Positions 24,696 to 34,826 of a DNA stretch of 64,000 nucleotides are shown here, piece after piece; positions within the stretch are counted from its first letter, which is position 1, and every line of letters starts with the position of its first letter. The notes beneath the pieces were generated by a model. That model worked only from the letters and a program-made list of their open reading frames with translations, did no database searches and had not been told where the DNA came from. Source of the stretch: Hymenobacter sp. BRD128. GTDB taxonomy: Bacteria; Bacteroidota; Bacteroidia; Cytophagales; Hymenobacteraceae. The DNA lies in assembly GCF_013256625.1 (NCBI RefSeq), contig NZ_CP053908.1, positions 2,604,001 to 2,668,000 of the forward strand, in the 5' to 3' direction. Position numbers and translations under genes: made by a program.

Positions 24696-25400
24696 CTAAA
24701 TTTTACTTCCAAAAGCCAAGTCGCCGGCGTCGCCCAGGCCCGGAATGATGTAGGCCTGCTCATTGAGCTTTTCATCAACGGCCGCTACCCAGAGCGTAGC
24801 CTCGGGAATTTCACGCATCACGTAGGCCACGCCCTCGGGCGAGGCGATAACTGCCGCGATGTGCACCTGGCGCGGCATGCCAAAGCGCAGCATGGCCCGG
24901 TAGGTTTGCACGAGGCTTTTGCCGGTGGCCAGCATGGGGTCGGCCAAAATGAGCACGCGCTCGTCGAGCCGAGGGGCGGTGAGGTAGTCGAGCTGCACCT
25001 GCACCTGGGACGTGCCCTCGATGCGGTAGGCCGCGGCAAAGGCACTCGGGCTCTGGTCAAAATAATTGAGGAAGCCCTGGTGAAACGGTAGGCCGGCCCG
25101 CAGCACGGTGGCCAGCACCGGAAAATCGCGCAGCAGCTGGCTGGGGGCTTCCCCCAGCGGCGTGCGCACGGCCTGCGGCGTGTAGCTGAGCTGGGCGCTG
25201 ATGCGGGTGGCAATAATCTCGCCCAGGCGCTGCAAGTTGCGCCGGAAGCGCAGGCTGTCCTTCTGAATGTCTACGTCGCGCAGCTCGGCCAGAAAATGAT
25301 TGGCAATACTCGGCTCGGCACACACCACGCGCAGGCGTTCGGCAGGTTGCGCCGGGGCAGGCGGGGCCAGCTGTTCGGGAGAGTTCAGGGGCGCATCCAT
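24696..25400 (-). CDS. upp: Uracil phosphoribosyltransferase
   Basis: A 234-residue salvage enzyme making UMP from uracil and PRPP. The PRPP loop is LILADPMLATGKSLVQTY (~145-160) and the uracil-binding C-terminus is YIIPGLGDAGDLAFGSK, both diagnostic. A proline/alanine-rich extension of ~20 residues precedes the conserved start (VVCAEPSIANHFLAELRD). It overlaps the end of the upstream gene by 16 bp, so the pair is co-transcribed. Confidence 0.94.
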   Translation of the reverse strand: MDAPLNSPEQLAPPAPAQPAERLRVVCAEPSIANHFLAELRDVDIQKDSLRFRRNLQRLGEIIATRISAQLSYTPQAVRTPLGEAPSQLLRDFPVLATVLRAGLPFHQGFLNYFDQSPSAFAAAYRIEGTSQVQVQLDYLTAPRLDERVLILADPMLATGKSLVQTYRAMLRFGMPRQVHIAAVIASPEGVAYVMREIPEATLWVAAVDEKLNEQAYIIPGLGDAGDLAFGSKI

Positions 25401-26335
25401 GTTATAAACCAGGGGGTTGAGGTAAGAGTGAGAGCCGGATACCTTACGGGCCGCGCCCCGAAATTGGCGAAGAAACGCCCAATAGCCGGCAGGCTACCGC
25501 CTTCAAAGTCGAGCACCCGGCCCGGCTGCCCGGCGTGCCGGCCTATCATCTCATCGAGCAGCAGCAGGGGCGCGCCCGCCGTGCGCCCCGCCGCCGAGGC
25601 CGCCGCAAATAAATAAATGAGGCCGCCCGCGTGGTGGATAAACAACGCCCCGGCCAGCAGCTCATCGGTAGCGGGGTGGCGCACCTGCCGCAGCTCGGCC
25701 AGGCCCCGGCTTTGCGCGGCAGCCAGAAGACGGCGCAGCGGCGCGTAATGGCGCGAGTGCAAGCCGACAGACGCTGGGCCGCGATAGGTGAGAAACAACG
25801 CAATCAGCTCTTCCAAATCGGTGCCCGCGGCGGCCTGAAGCGGCGGGGCTAGCCCCGCCTGGCGGCGCAGGCGGCGGCGATAATCGGCGGCGTAGCCTTG
25901 GCGCAGCGCTTCGGCGCTCGGGTCTAGGCTGAGATGATAGGTGAGGCGCTCGGCGACGCTGAAGCCCAGGGGCAGCGCGGGCAGCGCGCCCGGCGGCAGC
26001 TGCTGGTAAAAGCGGGCGCAGTATTTCTTTACAATCAATAGATAAGCGCCCAGCGTGCGCTGCTGGCTGGCGGCCGTCAGCACCAGGCCCAGCTGCTGGG
26101 TGAAGAGCGGCTGGTAGGCCACCCGGCCCCAGGGCCGCCATTTGGTGGGCAGCGGCAGCAATGAGTAGTACTCGCCGGCCGGCCCGAGCTCGACCACGGC
26201 ATCCCAGCGGCCAGCGGTGGCGGCTAGCCACCACGCCTGCGCGTAGGGCGGCGCGCCGGGGCTGGCGGCCAGGCAGGCCGCCCAGCGGGCAAGGTCGAGG
26301 TCTTGAAAACGAAGCAGGCGCAGCACGGCAGGCAA
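25385..26335 (-). CDS. GNAT/FemAB-like acyltransferase-fold protein, function unknown
   Basis: A 316-residue protein. The C-terminal half has the look of a BioF2/FemAB-type acetyltransferase: RHPATDELLAGALFIHHAGGLIYLFAAASAAGR, then LLLDEMIGRHAG and VLDFEGGSLPAIGRFFANFGA, which match the end of the fold. No signal peptide or membrane helix. The enzyme's donor and acceptor are unknown. It overlaps upp by 16 bp. Confidence 0.72.
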   Translation of the reverse strand: MPAVLRLLRFQDLDLARWAACLAASPGAPPYAQAWWLAATAGRWDAVVELGPAGEYYSLLPLPTKWRPWGRVAYQPLFTQQLGLVLTAASQQRTLGAYLLIVKKYCARFYQQLPPGALPALPLGFSVAERLTYHLSLDPSAEALRQGYAADYRRRLRRQAGLAPPLQAAAGTDLEELIALFLTYRGPASVGLHSRHYAPLRRLLAAAQSRGLAELRQVRHPATDELLAGALFIHHAGGLIYLFAAASAAGRTAGAPLLLLDEMIGRHAGQPGRVLDFEGGSLPAIGRFFANFGARPVRYPALTLTSTPWFITWMRP

Positions 26336-26439
26336 GGGGCTTAACTAGTGAGCCGAGGCCAAAGGTCGGGGGGCAAAGGCCGGCCCGCGTCGGCCGATGT
26401 AAATTTGCCTGTCCTGCCCGACTTCGGGTAGTTTTTTGA

Positions 26440-28419
26440 TTGATGAAATACTACCTGTCCTCACTGCTTTTTGCCCTGGCTGGCCCGCTTGCGGCCCAGA
26501 CTACGCCGCCCGCTAGCCCCCCTCAGCCCAACTCGGCCAACTGGTACATTTTCAACCAGCCGCTGCCAGAAGATGCTAAAAGCGAAAAGCCGGTGCGCGA
26601 CTCCAAACCCCTCAAAACCGACCGGCCACTCCCCGAGCCGACGCCCGCCCCGGTGCCCGTAGTGCGGGAGGCAGCCCCCCGCCCCGCGCTGGCCCCGGCC
26701 CCAGCGGTGGCTAGCCCCGGCCGCGCCGGGCACCCGCCCTACCAAGGCTCGCTCTACGTGCCGCTCGACCCGAATACCTACCGGCTCATCGACCGCTATG
26801 CCATCAAATACGGGCCCGACTCGCTGCACGACCCGCATACCAGCGTGCGGCCCTACACGCGCTCGGCGGCGGCGCACCTCGGCGAGCGCCTGCTGGCTAG
26901 CCCCACCGGGCTGTCGGCGGCCGACCAGTTTAACGCGCAGTACCTGGCCAAGGACAACTGGCTGTTTTCGCCCACCGGCGACAGCCTCAACCGGAGCCCG
27001 CAGCCCGTGCTGAAGAACTTCTACCGCAACCAGACCGACTTCTACAGTGTAAATAATAAGGATTTTGCCTTCCGCATCAACCCCGTGCTGCTGCTGCAAG
27101 CCGGCAAGGATGGCGGCGAAAACAGCATCAGCGGCCTGCGCTACGTGAACACGCGCGGCGTGGCCTTCGAGGGCTTGATAGACCAGCGGCTAGGCTTCTA
27201 CGGCTTTTTTACCGACAACCAGGAGGCCGTGCCAGGCTGGGTGTATGAGCGTGGCCTGCGCGACAATGGCTCCGTGCCCGTGGCGCCCCACGAGGGCTAC
27301 ACCAAGTTTTTCAAGAATAAGCCCGACCAATACGACTTCTTCACGGCGCGGGGCGGCATCACCTACGCGGCTACCAAGCACATCAATGTGCAGTTTGCCC
27401 ACGACCGCAACTTTATCGGCAACGGCTACCGCTCGCTCATTCTCTCGGATTATAGCGCGCCGTATTTTTTCCTGAAGCTGAACACGCGCATTTGGAAATT
27501 CAACTACCAGAACATTTTTGCGGAGCTGACTGCCCGGCGCAGCATTTCAGGCCTCGACTCGCTTTTCCCTAAAAAATATCTGGCGCTGCACCACCTGAGC
27601 CTCGATGTGACAAATAATTTCAACATCGGCGTGTTCGAGTCGGAAGTTTCGGGCGGGCCGGGGCGCGGGCTAGAGCTGCAATACCTGAATCCGCTCATCT
27701 TCTACCGCGCCATCGAGCAGAACCTGGGCTCGACCGACAACGCCCTGCTGGGCCTCGATTTTAAGTGGAATATCAAGCACCGCGGCCAGCTCTACGGCCA
27801 GCTTGTGCTCGACGAGTTTAAGCTGAGTGAAATCCTGGCCGGCAACGGCTGGTGGGCCAATAAGCAGGCCATTCAGCTCGGCGGCAAGCTGCTCGACGTG
27901 GCCGGCATCTCCAACCTCGACTTGCAGCTGGAGCTCAACTATATCCGGCCCTACACCTACCAGCACGAAACTGAATACACCAACTACCAGAACTACGCGC
28001 AGCCGCTAGCCCACCCCATGGGCGCCAACCTCACGGAGGTGCTCGGGGTGCTCAGCTACCAGCCCCTGCCCCGCCTCAACCTGGTGGCCAAGGCCTTCTA
28101 CACCGTGCAGGGCCTCGATGCGCAGGCTCCCGGCGGTGCCCTGGTGCTCACCAACTACGGCAGCAACCCGCTGCTTTCCTATAATACCCGGCCGATGGAG
28201 TACGGCGTGCGCACCGGCCAGGGCGATAAGAACCGCCTGCTGCACTTCGATTTCACGGCTACCTACCAGCCCAAGCTCAACCTGTTTGTGGATGCCACCC
28301 TCATCGCCCGCAACCAAAAGCTGGACCAGCCCACCTACTACGGCGCCGTGGCCGGCACGGAGGTCTACGCCTCGCTAGCCCTGCGCTGGAACATCGCCCA
28401 GCGCCTGCACGAGTTTTAA
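26440..28419 (+). CDS. Large outer-membrane β-barrel-type protein (Wzi/capsule-assembly-like)
   Basis: A 659-residue secreted protein with signal peptide MMKYYLSSLLFALAGPLAAQ, a proline-rich segment (~22-90), and a long β-strand-rich region with aromatic-alternating strands. Examples are FAFRINPVLLLQAG and RVNTRGVAFEG-like turns, and AHDRNFIGNGYRSLILSDYS, which recalls Wzi-type barrels. It ends in RWNIAQRLHEF, with the terminal Phe common in outer-membrane barrels. Role in surface polysaccharide anchoring is inferred from resemblance only; gliding-associated outer-membrane protein is an alternative. Confidence 0.72.
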   Translation: MMKYYLSSLLFALAGPLAAQTTPPASPPQPNSANWYIFNQPLPEDAKSEKPVRDSKPLKTDRPLPEPTPAPVPVVREAAPRPALAPAPAVASPGRAGHPPYQGSLYVPLDPNTYRLIDRYAIKYGPDSLHDPHTSVRPYTRSAAAHLGERLLASPTGLSAADQFNAQYLAKDNWLFSPTGDSLNRSPQPVLKNFYRNQTDFYSVNNKDFAFRINPVLLLQAGKDGGENSISGLRYVNTRGVAFEGLIDQRLGFYGFFTDNQEAVPGWVYERGLRDNGSVPVAPHEGYTKFFKNKPDQYDFFTARGGITYAATKHINVQFAHDRNFIGNGYRSLILSDYSAPYFFLKLNTRIWKFNYQNIFAELTARRSISGLDSLFPKKYLALHHLSLDVTNNFNIGVFESEVSGGPGRGLELQYLNPLIFYRAIEQNLGSTDNALLGLDFKWNIKHRGQLYGQLVLDEFKLSEILAGNGWWANKQAIQLGGKLLDVAGISNLDLQLELNYIRPYTYQHETEYTNYQNYAQPLAHPMGANLTEVLGVLSYQPLPRLNLVAKAFYTVQGLDAQAPGGALVLTNYGSNPLLSYNTRPMEYGVRTGQGDKNRLLHFDFTATYQPKLNLFVDATLIARNQKLDQPTYYGAVAGTEVYASLALRWNIAQRLHEF

Positions 28420-28422
28420 GCC

Positions 28423-28770
28423 ATGGCTACAACCTATTTATATCGCCCTGTTAACCAGCAAGAGCTTGACCTAATTGCCGCTAGTGGCTGGCGCGAGTTT
28501 CCGCCGCGCTTACCCGAGCAGCCCATTTTTTATCCAGTACTCAACGAAGAGTACGCAGTGCAGATTAGCCGCGACTGGAATGTGCCCCACTACGGCGTGG
28601 GCCACGTGGTGCGCTTTGCCGTCGATAGCGGCTACCTGGCCCAGTTCGCGGTGCAAAATGTGGGCGATGCGCAACACAATGAGCTCTGGGTGCCCGCCGA
28701 GCAGCTAGCCGAATTTAATGCGCACATCGCGGGCCCAATTGAAGTAACGGCTACTTTCCGGCGTTCTTAG
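28423..28770 (+). CDS. Conserved hypothetical protein (often labelled ADP-ribosylation/crystallin J1)
   Basis: A 115-residue soluble protein starting 4 bp after the previous stop, so probably co-transcribed. Clear segments are LYRPVNQQELDLIAASGWREFP, YPVLNEEYAVQISRDW and HNELWVPAEQLAEFN. I recall near-identical proteins carrying the uninformative name ADP-ribosylation/crystallin J1, but no catalytic motif of that family is visible. Function unknown. Confidence 0.7.
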   Translation: MATTYLYRPVNQQELDLIAASGWREFPPRLPEQPIFYPVLNEEYAVQISRDWNVPHYGVGHVVRFAVDSGYLAQFAVQNVGDAQHNELWVPAEQLAEFNAHIAGPIEVTATFRRS

Positions 28771-28790
28771 TCAGGTAGACCTTCCTGCTT

Positions 28791-30634
28791 ATGAAAACCT
28801 ACCTTCGCCTGCTGAGCTTTTCGCGGCCCTACGCCGACTTCGTGCCGCTGTATGCGGTCTATGCCACGCTGGGCATCGTGTTTGGCATTGCCAATTTCAC
28901 GCTGGTCATTCCGCTGCTCAACGTGCTCTTTGGCACCACGGAGGTGCACACGGCTGCCGCGCCGGCGATGCTGCCGCACTTTGCGCTGTCGCTCGACTAC
29001 GTCAAGGCGTTGTTCAATTTCTATTTCAACCAGATGCTGGCGCTGCACGGCAAGCAGGGCACGCTAGCCTTCGTGTGCGGGCTGATAATCGTGTCGGTGT
29101 TTCTGAGCAACGTGTTTCGCTACCTCGGTGGGCGGCTGCTGGCTAGGGTGCGGGCGCGAGTGGTGCGCAACGTGCGCGGCGCCCTCTTCGGCCGCATCAC
29201 CGAGTTGGAGCTAGGCTATTTCTCGAACGAGCGCAAGGGCGACCTCATTTCGCACCTCACCAACGATGTGCAGGAAGTCGAGATTTCGGTGGTGAATACC
29301 CTGACCGCCGTGTTTAAGGAGCCGCTGAATATTGTGGGTATTTTCGTGCTGCTGTTTTCGATGTCGGCCCAGCTCACCTTGTTTTCGCTGGTGTTGCTGC
29401 CTATTTCGGGCGGCATCATTGCCAGCGTATCGAAGCGGCTGCGGCGCCACGCCACCATCAGCCAGACCACGCTCGGGGCCATGCTGTCGGTGATGGAGGA
29501 AACGCTAGGGGTATGCGCGTGGTGAAGGCCTTCAACGCCCGCGACTACGTGGTGGAGAAGTTTGAGTACCAGAACGACCTGTATGCCCGCACCACGCAGG
29601 CCATCGACAACACCCGCGACCTGGCTTCGCCCTTCTCCGAATTTGCGGGCGTGACGGTGGTGGCCGGGCTGCTGTACTACGGCGGCTCGCTGGTGCTGGG
29701 CGGGCAGGCCGAGCTGTCGGCCTCGGCGTTTATCACCTACATCATCCTGTTTTCGCAGATTCTGACGCCGGCCAAGTCGCTGTCAGGTGCGTTCAGCAAT
29801 ATCCAGCGCGGACTGGTGGCCGGGGCCAGGGTGCTGCGCATCATCGACACCGAGTCGAGCGTGCGCGATTTGCCCGATGCCCAGGTGCTGCCCGAGTTTC
29901 ACGATAAAATCGAGCTGCGCAACGTGAGCTTCCACTACGGCGACGTGCCGGTGCTGTTCGACCTCAACCTGACCGTGAAGAAAGGCCAGACGGTGGCGCT
30001 CGTCGGCCCCAGCGGCGGCGGCAAAAGCACCATTGCCGACCTGCTGCCGCGCTTTTATGACCCCAGCGCCGGCCAGGTGCTCATCGACGGCCACGACGTG
30101 CGCGACTGCACCCTCTACTCGGTGCGCGCCCAAATGGGCATCGTGACCCAGGAAAGCATTCTATTTAACGACACGATTTACAATAACATCAAATTCAACA
30201 CCGCCGCCACCGAGGCCGAGGTGATTGAGGCCGCCAAAACGGCCAACGCCCACGACTTCATCATGGCTAGCCCCGAGGGCTACCAAACCACCATTGGCGA
30301 CCGGGGCTCGCGCCTCTCGGGCGGGCAGCGCCAGCGCCTGAGCATTGCGCGGGCCATCCTGCGCAACCCGCCGATTCTTATCCTCGACGAGGCCACCTCG
30401 GCCCTCGATACCGAGAGCGAAAAGCTGGTGCAGGAAGCCCTGACGCGCCTCATGGCCTCGCGCACGTCGCTCGTTATTGCCCACCGCCTCAGCACGGTGC
30501 GCCATGCCGATGAGATACTCGTGCTGCAGCACGGCCGCATCGTGGAGCGCGGCACCCACGACGAGCTTTTGCTGCGCGAGGGGGGCCTCTACCAGCGCCT
30601 GAGCCAGCTGCAAACCAACGCGGCGCTGGTCTGA
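28791..30634 (+). CDS. MsbA-like ABC exporter (fused membrane and ATPase domains), interrupted by a frameshift
   Basis: Two frames join into one 614-residue half-transporter, the usual length. The N-terminal frame holds six membrane helices, with RARVVRNVRGALFGRI and YFSNERKGDLISHLTNDV. The second frame holds the ATPase: Walker A GPSGGGKST, signature LSGGQRQRLSIARAIL, Walker B ILILDEATSALD, and the H-loop IAHRLSTV. The break is in G4 29508-29511; a fifth G gives TLGGMRVVKAF. It probably flips lipid A-core to the periplasmic side, in keeping with lpxB, hldD and gmhA nearby. Because that role is normally essential, an intact gene is expected. Confidence 0.9.
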
Positions 30635-30703
30635 ACGTAAGCGAAGGGCTAGCCAAGCTGTTTGGCTTGTTTTTCAGCTTTTTCCCACCTTTCGACTTTC
30701 GTC

Positions 30704-31108
30704 ATGCTTTTCCTCAAACGCATTGTTACCGTGCTAGCCCTGGTTTACCTGCTGCTCGCGTTGCTCATCCTGTTTTTCCCATTTGTGCGCACCTCGACGG
30801 TCGGCATTTTCAGCGTTTACAGCCTGCCGATGGAAATAAATATGCTGCTCGGCTTTACCTGGGCCAGCGTGTTTATTATGGGGCTGCTGCTTGTTTTTGA
30901 AAACCTCGATAGCGGCCTGCTCCGCCGCAGCGCCTCCAAGCAGGAGCAAAAAATCAACGAGCTGAAAGCCCAGCTTTTTGACGCGCAAAAAGCGCTTACC
31001 ACCGCCACTACCTACCCCAAAACTGCTCCGGGTATTCCGTCGGCTCCCGGCGCAACTGCTTACCCACCCACCTACAACACGCCGCCCACCACTCCGCCCA
31101 CCTACTAG
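30704..31108 (+). CDS. LapA-like small membrane protein
   Basis: A 134-residue protein from ATG 30704. There are two membrane helices ([21 protein letters not shown] and [17 protein letters not shown]), a coiled-coil ([21 protein letters not shown]) and a Pro/Thr-rich tail ([14 protein letters not shown]). This is the layout of LapA-type (DUF1049) proteins linked to LPS assembly. It sits between the MsbA-like exporter and gmhA in one orientation, and gmhA starts 10 bp after its stop, so a shared envelope role is plausible. Confidence 0.7.
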   Translation: MLFLKRIVTVLALVYLLLALLILFFPFVRTSTVGIFSVYSLPMEINMLLGFTWASVFIMGLLLVFENLDSGLLRRSASKQEQKINELKAQLFDAQKALTTATTYPKTAPGIPSAPGATAYPPTYNTPPTTPPTY

Positions 31109-31118
31109 TTTTTTCTGC

Positions 31119-31697
31119 TTGCACCTCCCCGACCTCATCCGCGCCGAGCTGGCCGAAGCCCGCGCCGTCCTCGACCAGTTTTTGGCCGACGACGCCCATC
31201 TCACCCGCATCGCCCAGGCTGCCGAGCTAGTGGCCGCTAGCCTCCAACGCGGCGGCAAAGTCCTCACCTGCGGCAACGGCGGCAGCCTCTGCGACGCCCA
31301 GCACTTTGCCGAGGAGCTGAGCGGCCGCTACCGCCAGGACCGCCGCGCGCTCGCCGCCATCGCCCTCACCGAAGCCTCGCACATGACCTGCGTGGCCAAC
31401 GATTTCGGCTTCGAGTTCGTCTTCAGCCGCTTTGTGGAGGCGCTGGGCCGGCCCGGCGACGTGCTGCTGGCCATCAGCACCAGCGGCAACTCGCCCAATA
31501 TCCTGCGTGCCGCCGAGGCCGCCAAGGTGGCGGGCATGCAGGTCATCGGCCTCACCGGCAAGGACGGCGGACGGCTGGCTAGCCTCTGCGATGTCGAAAT
31601 CCGGGTGCCGCACTTCGGCTTTGCCGACCGCATCCAGGAGGTGCATATTAAAGCCATTCACATTATGATACTGCTGATTGAGAAGCTGGTAGCTTAG
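31119..31697 (+). CDS. gmhA: GmhA, sedoheptulose-7-phosphate isomerase
   Basis: A 192-residue SIS-domain enzyme, the first step of ADP-heptose synthesis. The core motifs are [39 protein letters not shown] and [15 protein letters not shown] (catalytic Glu and His). No ATG lies at a sensible place. TTG at 31119 gives [18 protein letters not shown], which matches the family N-terminus, so it is chosen. It follows the LapA-like gene by 10 bp and pairs functionally with hldD (12016-12984). Confidence 0.9.
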   Translation: MHLPDLIRAELAEARAVLDQFLADDAHLTRIAQAAELVAASLQRGGKVLTCGNGGSLCDAQHFAEELSGRYRQDRRALAAIALTEASHMTCVANDFGFEFVFSRFVEALGRPGDVLLAISTSGNSPNILRAAEAAKVAGMQVIGLTGKDGGRLASLCDVEIRVPHFGFADRIQEVHIKAIHIMILLIEKLVA

Positions 31698-31722
31698 GTT
31701 TTTTCGCTTCCATTTCCTTCAT

Positions 31723-31819
31723 ACGTCCTGCTGAGCTTGTCGAAGCCTCTCTATCGCGCCGCTAGGGTTAGTAACCCTAGCGGCGCAGTAGAGGTGCTTC
31801 GACAAGCTCAGCAGGACGT
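31723..31819. repeat. CTGAGC-family intergenic inverted repeat, copy 2
   Basis: The outer arms (ACGTCCTGCTGAGCTTGTCG and its complement) and an inner arm (CGCCGCTAGGGTTA with TAACCCTAGCGGCG) are joined by a few unpaired bases. TTGTC replaces the TTGCC of copy 1, and the opposite arm changes in step (GACAAG). It lies between gmhA and the YifB gene. Confidence 0.92.
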
Positions 31820-31877
31820 TCTTTATTTATGCAGTCTGACGTTACTTTGCTGAAATAATTTATTGTACCAACTAAAA

Positions 31878-33416
31878 ATGCTAACCAAAACCTACGGCTC
31901 CGCCGTGCAGGGTGTTAATGCGTATACCATTACTATTGAAGTAGTTGTTACGGCCGGGACGCTGTTTTACGTGGTGGGCCTGGCCGACAGTGCCATCAAG
32001 GAAAGCCAGCAGCGCATCGAATCGGCGCTGAAGCTGCGCGGCTACCGCATGCCGCGCACCAAGGTGGTGGTAAACATGGCCCCGGCCGACATTCGCAAGG
32101 AAGGCGCGGCCTACGACCTGCCCATTGCGCTGGGCATCTTGCACGCCTCGCAGCAGCTAACTACCGACGAGCTTGGGCGTTACATCATCATGGGCGAGCT
32201 GGCCCTCGATGGCGCGGTGCGGCCCATCAAGGGCGTGCTGCCCATTGCCATTCAGGCGCGCAAGGAAGGCTTTAAGGGCATCATTCTGCCCAAAGAAAAT
32301 GCGCAGGAGGCGGCCATTGTCAACAATCTTGACGTGATTCCGGTCGAAACCATGCAGCAGGCCATCGACTTCTTCGAGGGCCGCGAAATCATTGAGCCCG
32401 TGCGCATTGACACGCGCGACATCTTCCAGCACACCGCCAACCAGTACGCCGCTGATTTTGCCGACGTGCAGGGCCAGGAAAATATTAAGCGCGCCCTCGA
32501 AATAGCGGCGGCCGGCGGCCACAACGTCATTATGATAGGCCCGCCCGGCGCCGGCAAAACCATGCTGGCCAAGCGCTTGCCGACTATTTTACCGCCCCTC
32601 AACATGCAGGAGGCCCTCGAAACCACCAAGATTCACTCGGTGGCCGGCAAGCTGGGCGCGGGCCGGGGGCTGCTAAGCCAGCGGCCGTTTCGGGCGCCGC
32701 ACCACACCATTTCGGATGTGGCGCTGGTGGGCGGTGGCAGCAACCCGCAGCCGGGCGAAATCTCGCTTTCGCACCACGGCGTGCTGTTTTTGGATGAGCT
32801 GCCCGAGTTTAAGCGCACCGTGCTGGAGGTAATGCGCCAGCCGCTGGAAGAGCGTCGCGTCACGATTTCCAGGGCCAAGGTGAGCATCGACTTTCCGGCC
32901 AATTTCATGCTCATCGCCAGCATGAACCCTTGCCCCTGTGGCTATTATAACCATCCCGATAAGGAGTGCGTGTGCGGCCCCGGCGTGGTGCAAAAGTACC
33001 TGAACAAAGTGAGCGGCCCGCTGCTCGACCGCATCGACCTGCACGTGGAAGTGACGCCCGTCACCTTCGACCAGATGACCGAAACGCGCAAGGCCGAAAC
33101 CAGCCACGACATCCAGCAGCGCGTGGAGAAAGCCCGCGAAATCCAAAGTAAGCGCTTTGCCGAACAATCTGATATTCATTCTAATGCCATGATGCCTTCG
33201 CAGATGGTGAAGGACATTTGCCAGATAAGTCAGGCCGGGCGCAACCTGCTCAAAACCGCGATGGAGCGCCTCGGCCTGAGCGCCCGCGCCTACGACCGCA
33301 TCCTGAAAGTGGCCCGCACCATCGCCGACCTGGCCGGCACCGACGAAATCCAGATTCAGCACCTGGCCGAGGCTATTCAGTACCGCTCGCTCGACCGCGA
33401 AGGCTGGGCGGGGTAA
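31878..33416 (+). CDS. YifB/ComM-family Mg-chelatase-like AAA+ ATPase
   Basis: A 512-residue protein from ATG 31878 (an in-frame TTG 15 bp earlier is less likely). The N-terminal ChlI-like domain (~1-170, VVGLADSAIKESQQRIESAL) is followed by AAA+ with Walker A GPPGAGKTMLAKRLP, Walker B VLFLDELPEF and the MNPCPCGYYNHP zinc-like segment. The C-terminal helices (VARTIADLAGTDEIQ...EAIQYRSLDR) match. ComM homologues help branch migration in recombination and natural transformation. Role here is by homology. Confidence 0.93.
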   Translation: MLTKTYGSAVQGVNAYTITIEVVVTAGTLFYVVGLADSAIKESQQRIESALKLRGYRMPRTKVVVNMAPADIRKEGAAYDLPIALGILHASQQLTTDELGRYIIMGELALDGAVRPIKGVLPIAIQARKEGFKGIILPKENAQEAAIVNNLDVIPVETMQQAIDFFEGREIIEPVRIDTRDIFQHTANQYAADFADVQGQENIKRALEIAAAGGHNVIMIGPPGAGKTMLAKRLPTILPPLNMQEALETTKIHSVAGKLGAGRGLLSQRPFRAPHHTISDVALVGGGSNPQPGEISLSHHGVLFLDELPEFKRTVLEVMRQPLEERRVTISRAKVSIDFPANFMLIASMNPCPCGYYNHPDKECVCGPGVVQKYLNKVSGPLLDRIDLHVEVTPVTFDQMTETRKAETSHDIQQRVEKAREIQSKRFAEQSDIHSNAMMPSQMVKDICQISQAGRNLLKTAMERLGLSARAYDRILKVARTIADLAGTDEIQIQHLAEAIQYRSLDREGWAG

Positions 33417-33453
33417 CTTTGCGCTGCTTTGACAGCTTAGAGGAGCCCACCTA

Positions 33454-34487
33454 ATGTATAAGTCCGTTGTTAAACCCCTGCTCTTTCAACTCGATGCTGA
33501 GCGTGCCCATCATTTGGTTTTCAACAACCTGAAGCGGGCTAGCCGCGTACCGGGCACGGCCGCCCTGCTACGCGGCCTCTACGACTACCAGCATCCTAGC
33601 CTGGCGCGCGAGGTGTTTGGGCTGCGTTTTCCGAACCCGGTGGGGCTAGCGGCGGGCTTCGATAAGAACGCGGTGCTCACCGACGAGCTGGCCACGATGG
33701 GCTTCGGCTTCGTAGAAATCGGGACCGTGACACCCCGGCCGCAGCCCGGCAACCCCCAGCCGCGCCTGTTTCGGCTGCCCCAGGATGAGGCGCTCATCAA
33801 CCGCATGGGCTTCAATAACGACGGAGCGGCGGCCGTGGCGGCGCGCCTGGCGCGGCGGCAAAACCGGCAGCTCCTCATCGGCGGCAACATCGGCAAGAAC
33901 AAGGACACGCCCAACGAGCGCGCGGCCGACGACTACGTGGCCGCCTTCGACGCTTTGGCCGGGCAGGTCGATTATTTCGTGGTGAACGTAAGCTCGCCCA
34001 ACACGCCGGGCCTGCGCGAATTGCAGGATAAGAAGCCGCTTATCAGCCTGTTGCAGCAGGTGCAGGCGCGTAATCTGGCCCGCCCCACTCCGCGCCCGCT
34101 GCTGCTTAAAATCGCCCCCGACCTCACCAATTCGCAGCTCGACGACATTCTGGAAATAGCCCGCGAAACCCAGCTGAGCGGGCTGGTGGCTACTAATACC
34201 ACCATCGAGCGCGGGGGCTAGCCACGCCGGCTAGCCAGGTGGCGGCCGTCGGCGCGGGCGGCCTCAGCGGGCGGCCGCTGCGGGCGCGGGCCACCGAGGT
34301 TATTGCCTACCTGCACCGCCGCAGCCAGGGCGAGCTGCCCATTATCGGGGCGGGTGGCATCCACTCCGTCGAGGATGCGCTGGAAAAGCTGGCGGCCGGC
34401 GCCAGCCTGATACAGCTCTACACGGGCTTTGTGTACGAGGGCCCGGCGCTGGTGAGCCGCATCAACCGGGCGCTGACGAAGGGCTAG
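33454..34487 (+). CDS. pyrD: PyrD, quinone-type dihydroorotate dehydrogenase, interrupted by a frameshift
   Basis: Two frames make one 344-residue class 2 DHODH, which oxidises dihydroorotate at the membrane using FMN and quinone. It starts [20 protein letters not shown], and [30 protein letters not shown] (catalytic Ser) and KIAPDLT are all present. After [10 protein letters not shown] the frame hits TAG. The continuation [18 protein letters not shown]...[15 protein letters not shown] is in another frame. One more G in the G5 run 34213-34217 joins them. An essential pyrimidine step in most bacteria, so a base error is likely. Confidence 0.93.
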
Positions 34488-34816
34488 TCCACGCTGCCGG
34501 GGGCTAGCGCGGGAAAGGCGGCCGGGCTAGCCCCGGCGCCCACGTATCGGCGCTGCACCCACAGCAGCTCGGGCATGCCGAGCAGCGTGGGCCACAAAAA
34601 ATTTCACGGCCAGGGAATGAAGAGCGGGCTGGTGGCCGAAATGGCCGATACCGCCGCGATGTAAGCCCCATGAAGCCCGAAGTGTAGTTGCGCGGGCGAG
34701 GCGCTGCGCAGGTTGCTTTGCAGTTGGCGGACGGCCGTCAGGAGCCCGGTGCCGCCGAATGTGATGGCTGGCACAGCCTGCTGCCGCAGTCTCCAACGCA
34801 CGCAAAAGCTGCCCAC
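34484..34816 (-). pseudogene. Possible decayed small membrane protein gene with in-frame TGA
   Basis: The minus-strand frame from 34816 has 70 codons, then TGA at 34604-34606, then 39 clean codons to TAG at 34484 (which overlaps the pyrD stop). The second half and the end of the first read as a membrane segment: HFGLHGAYIAAVSAISATSP, LFIPWP, stop, NFLWPTLLGMPELLW. A TGG instead of TGA would make it continuous. I do not recognise the family, and the start is uncertain. Confidence 0.4.
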
Positions 34817-34826
34817 GCGGGAGCTG

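Noticed and set aside
24560-24748. 62-codon plus-strand ORF between a membrane protein and upp
   Set aside because: It runs into upp antisense, has no coding bias and no family-like start or motif.
34604-34606. Selenocysteine insertion at TGA
   Set aside because: No SECIS-like hairpin follows the codon, and the local aromatic cluster suggests Trp (TGG) was there.
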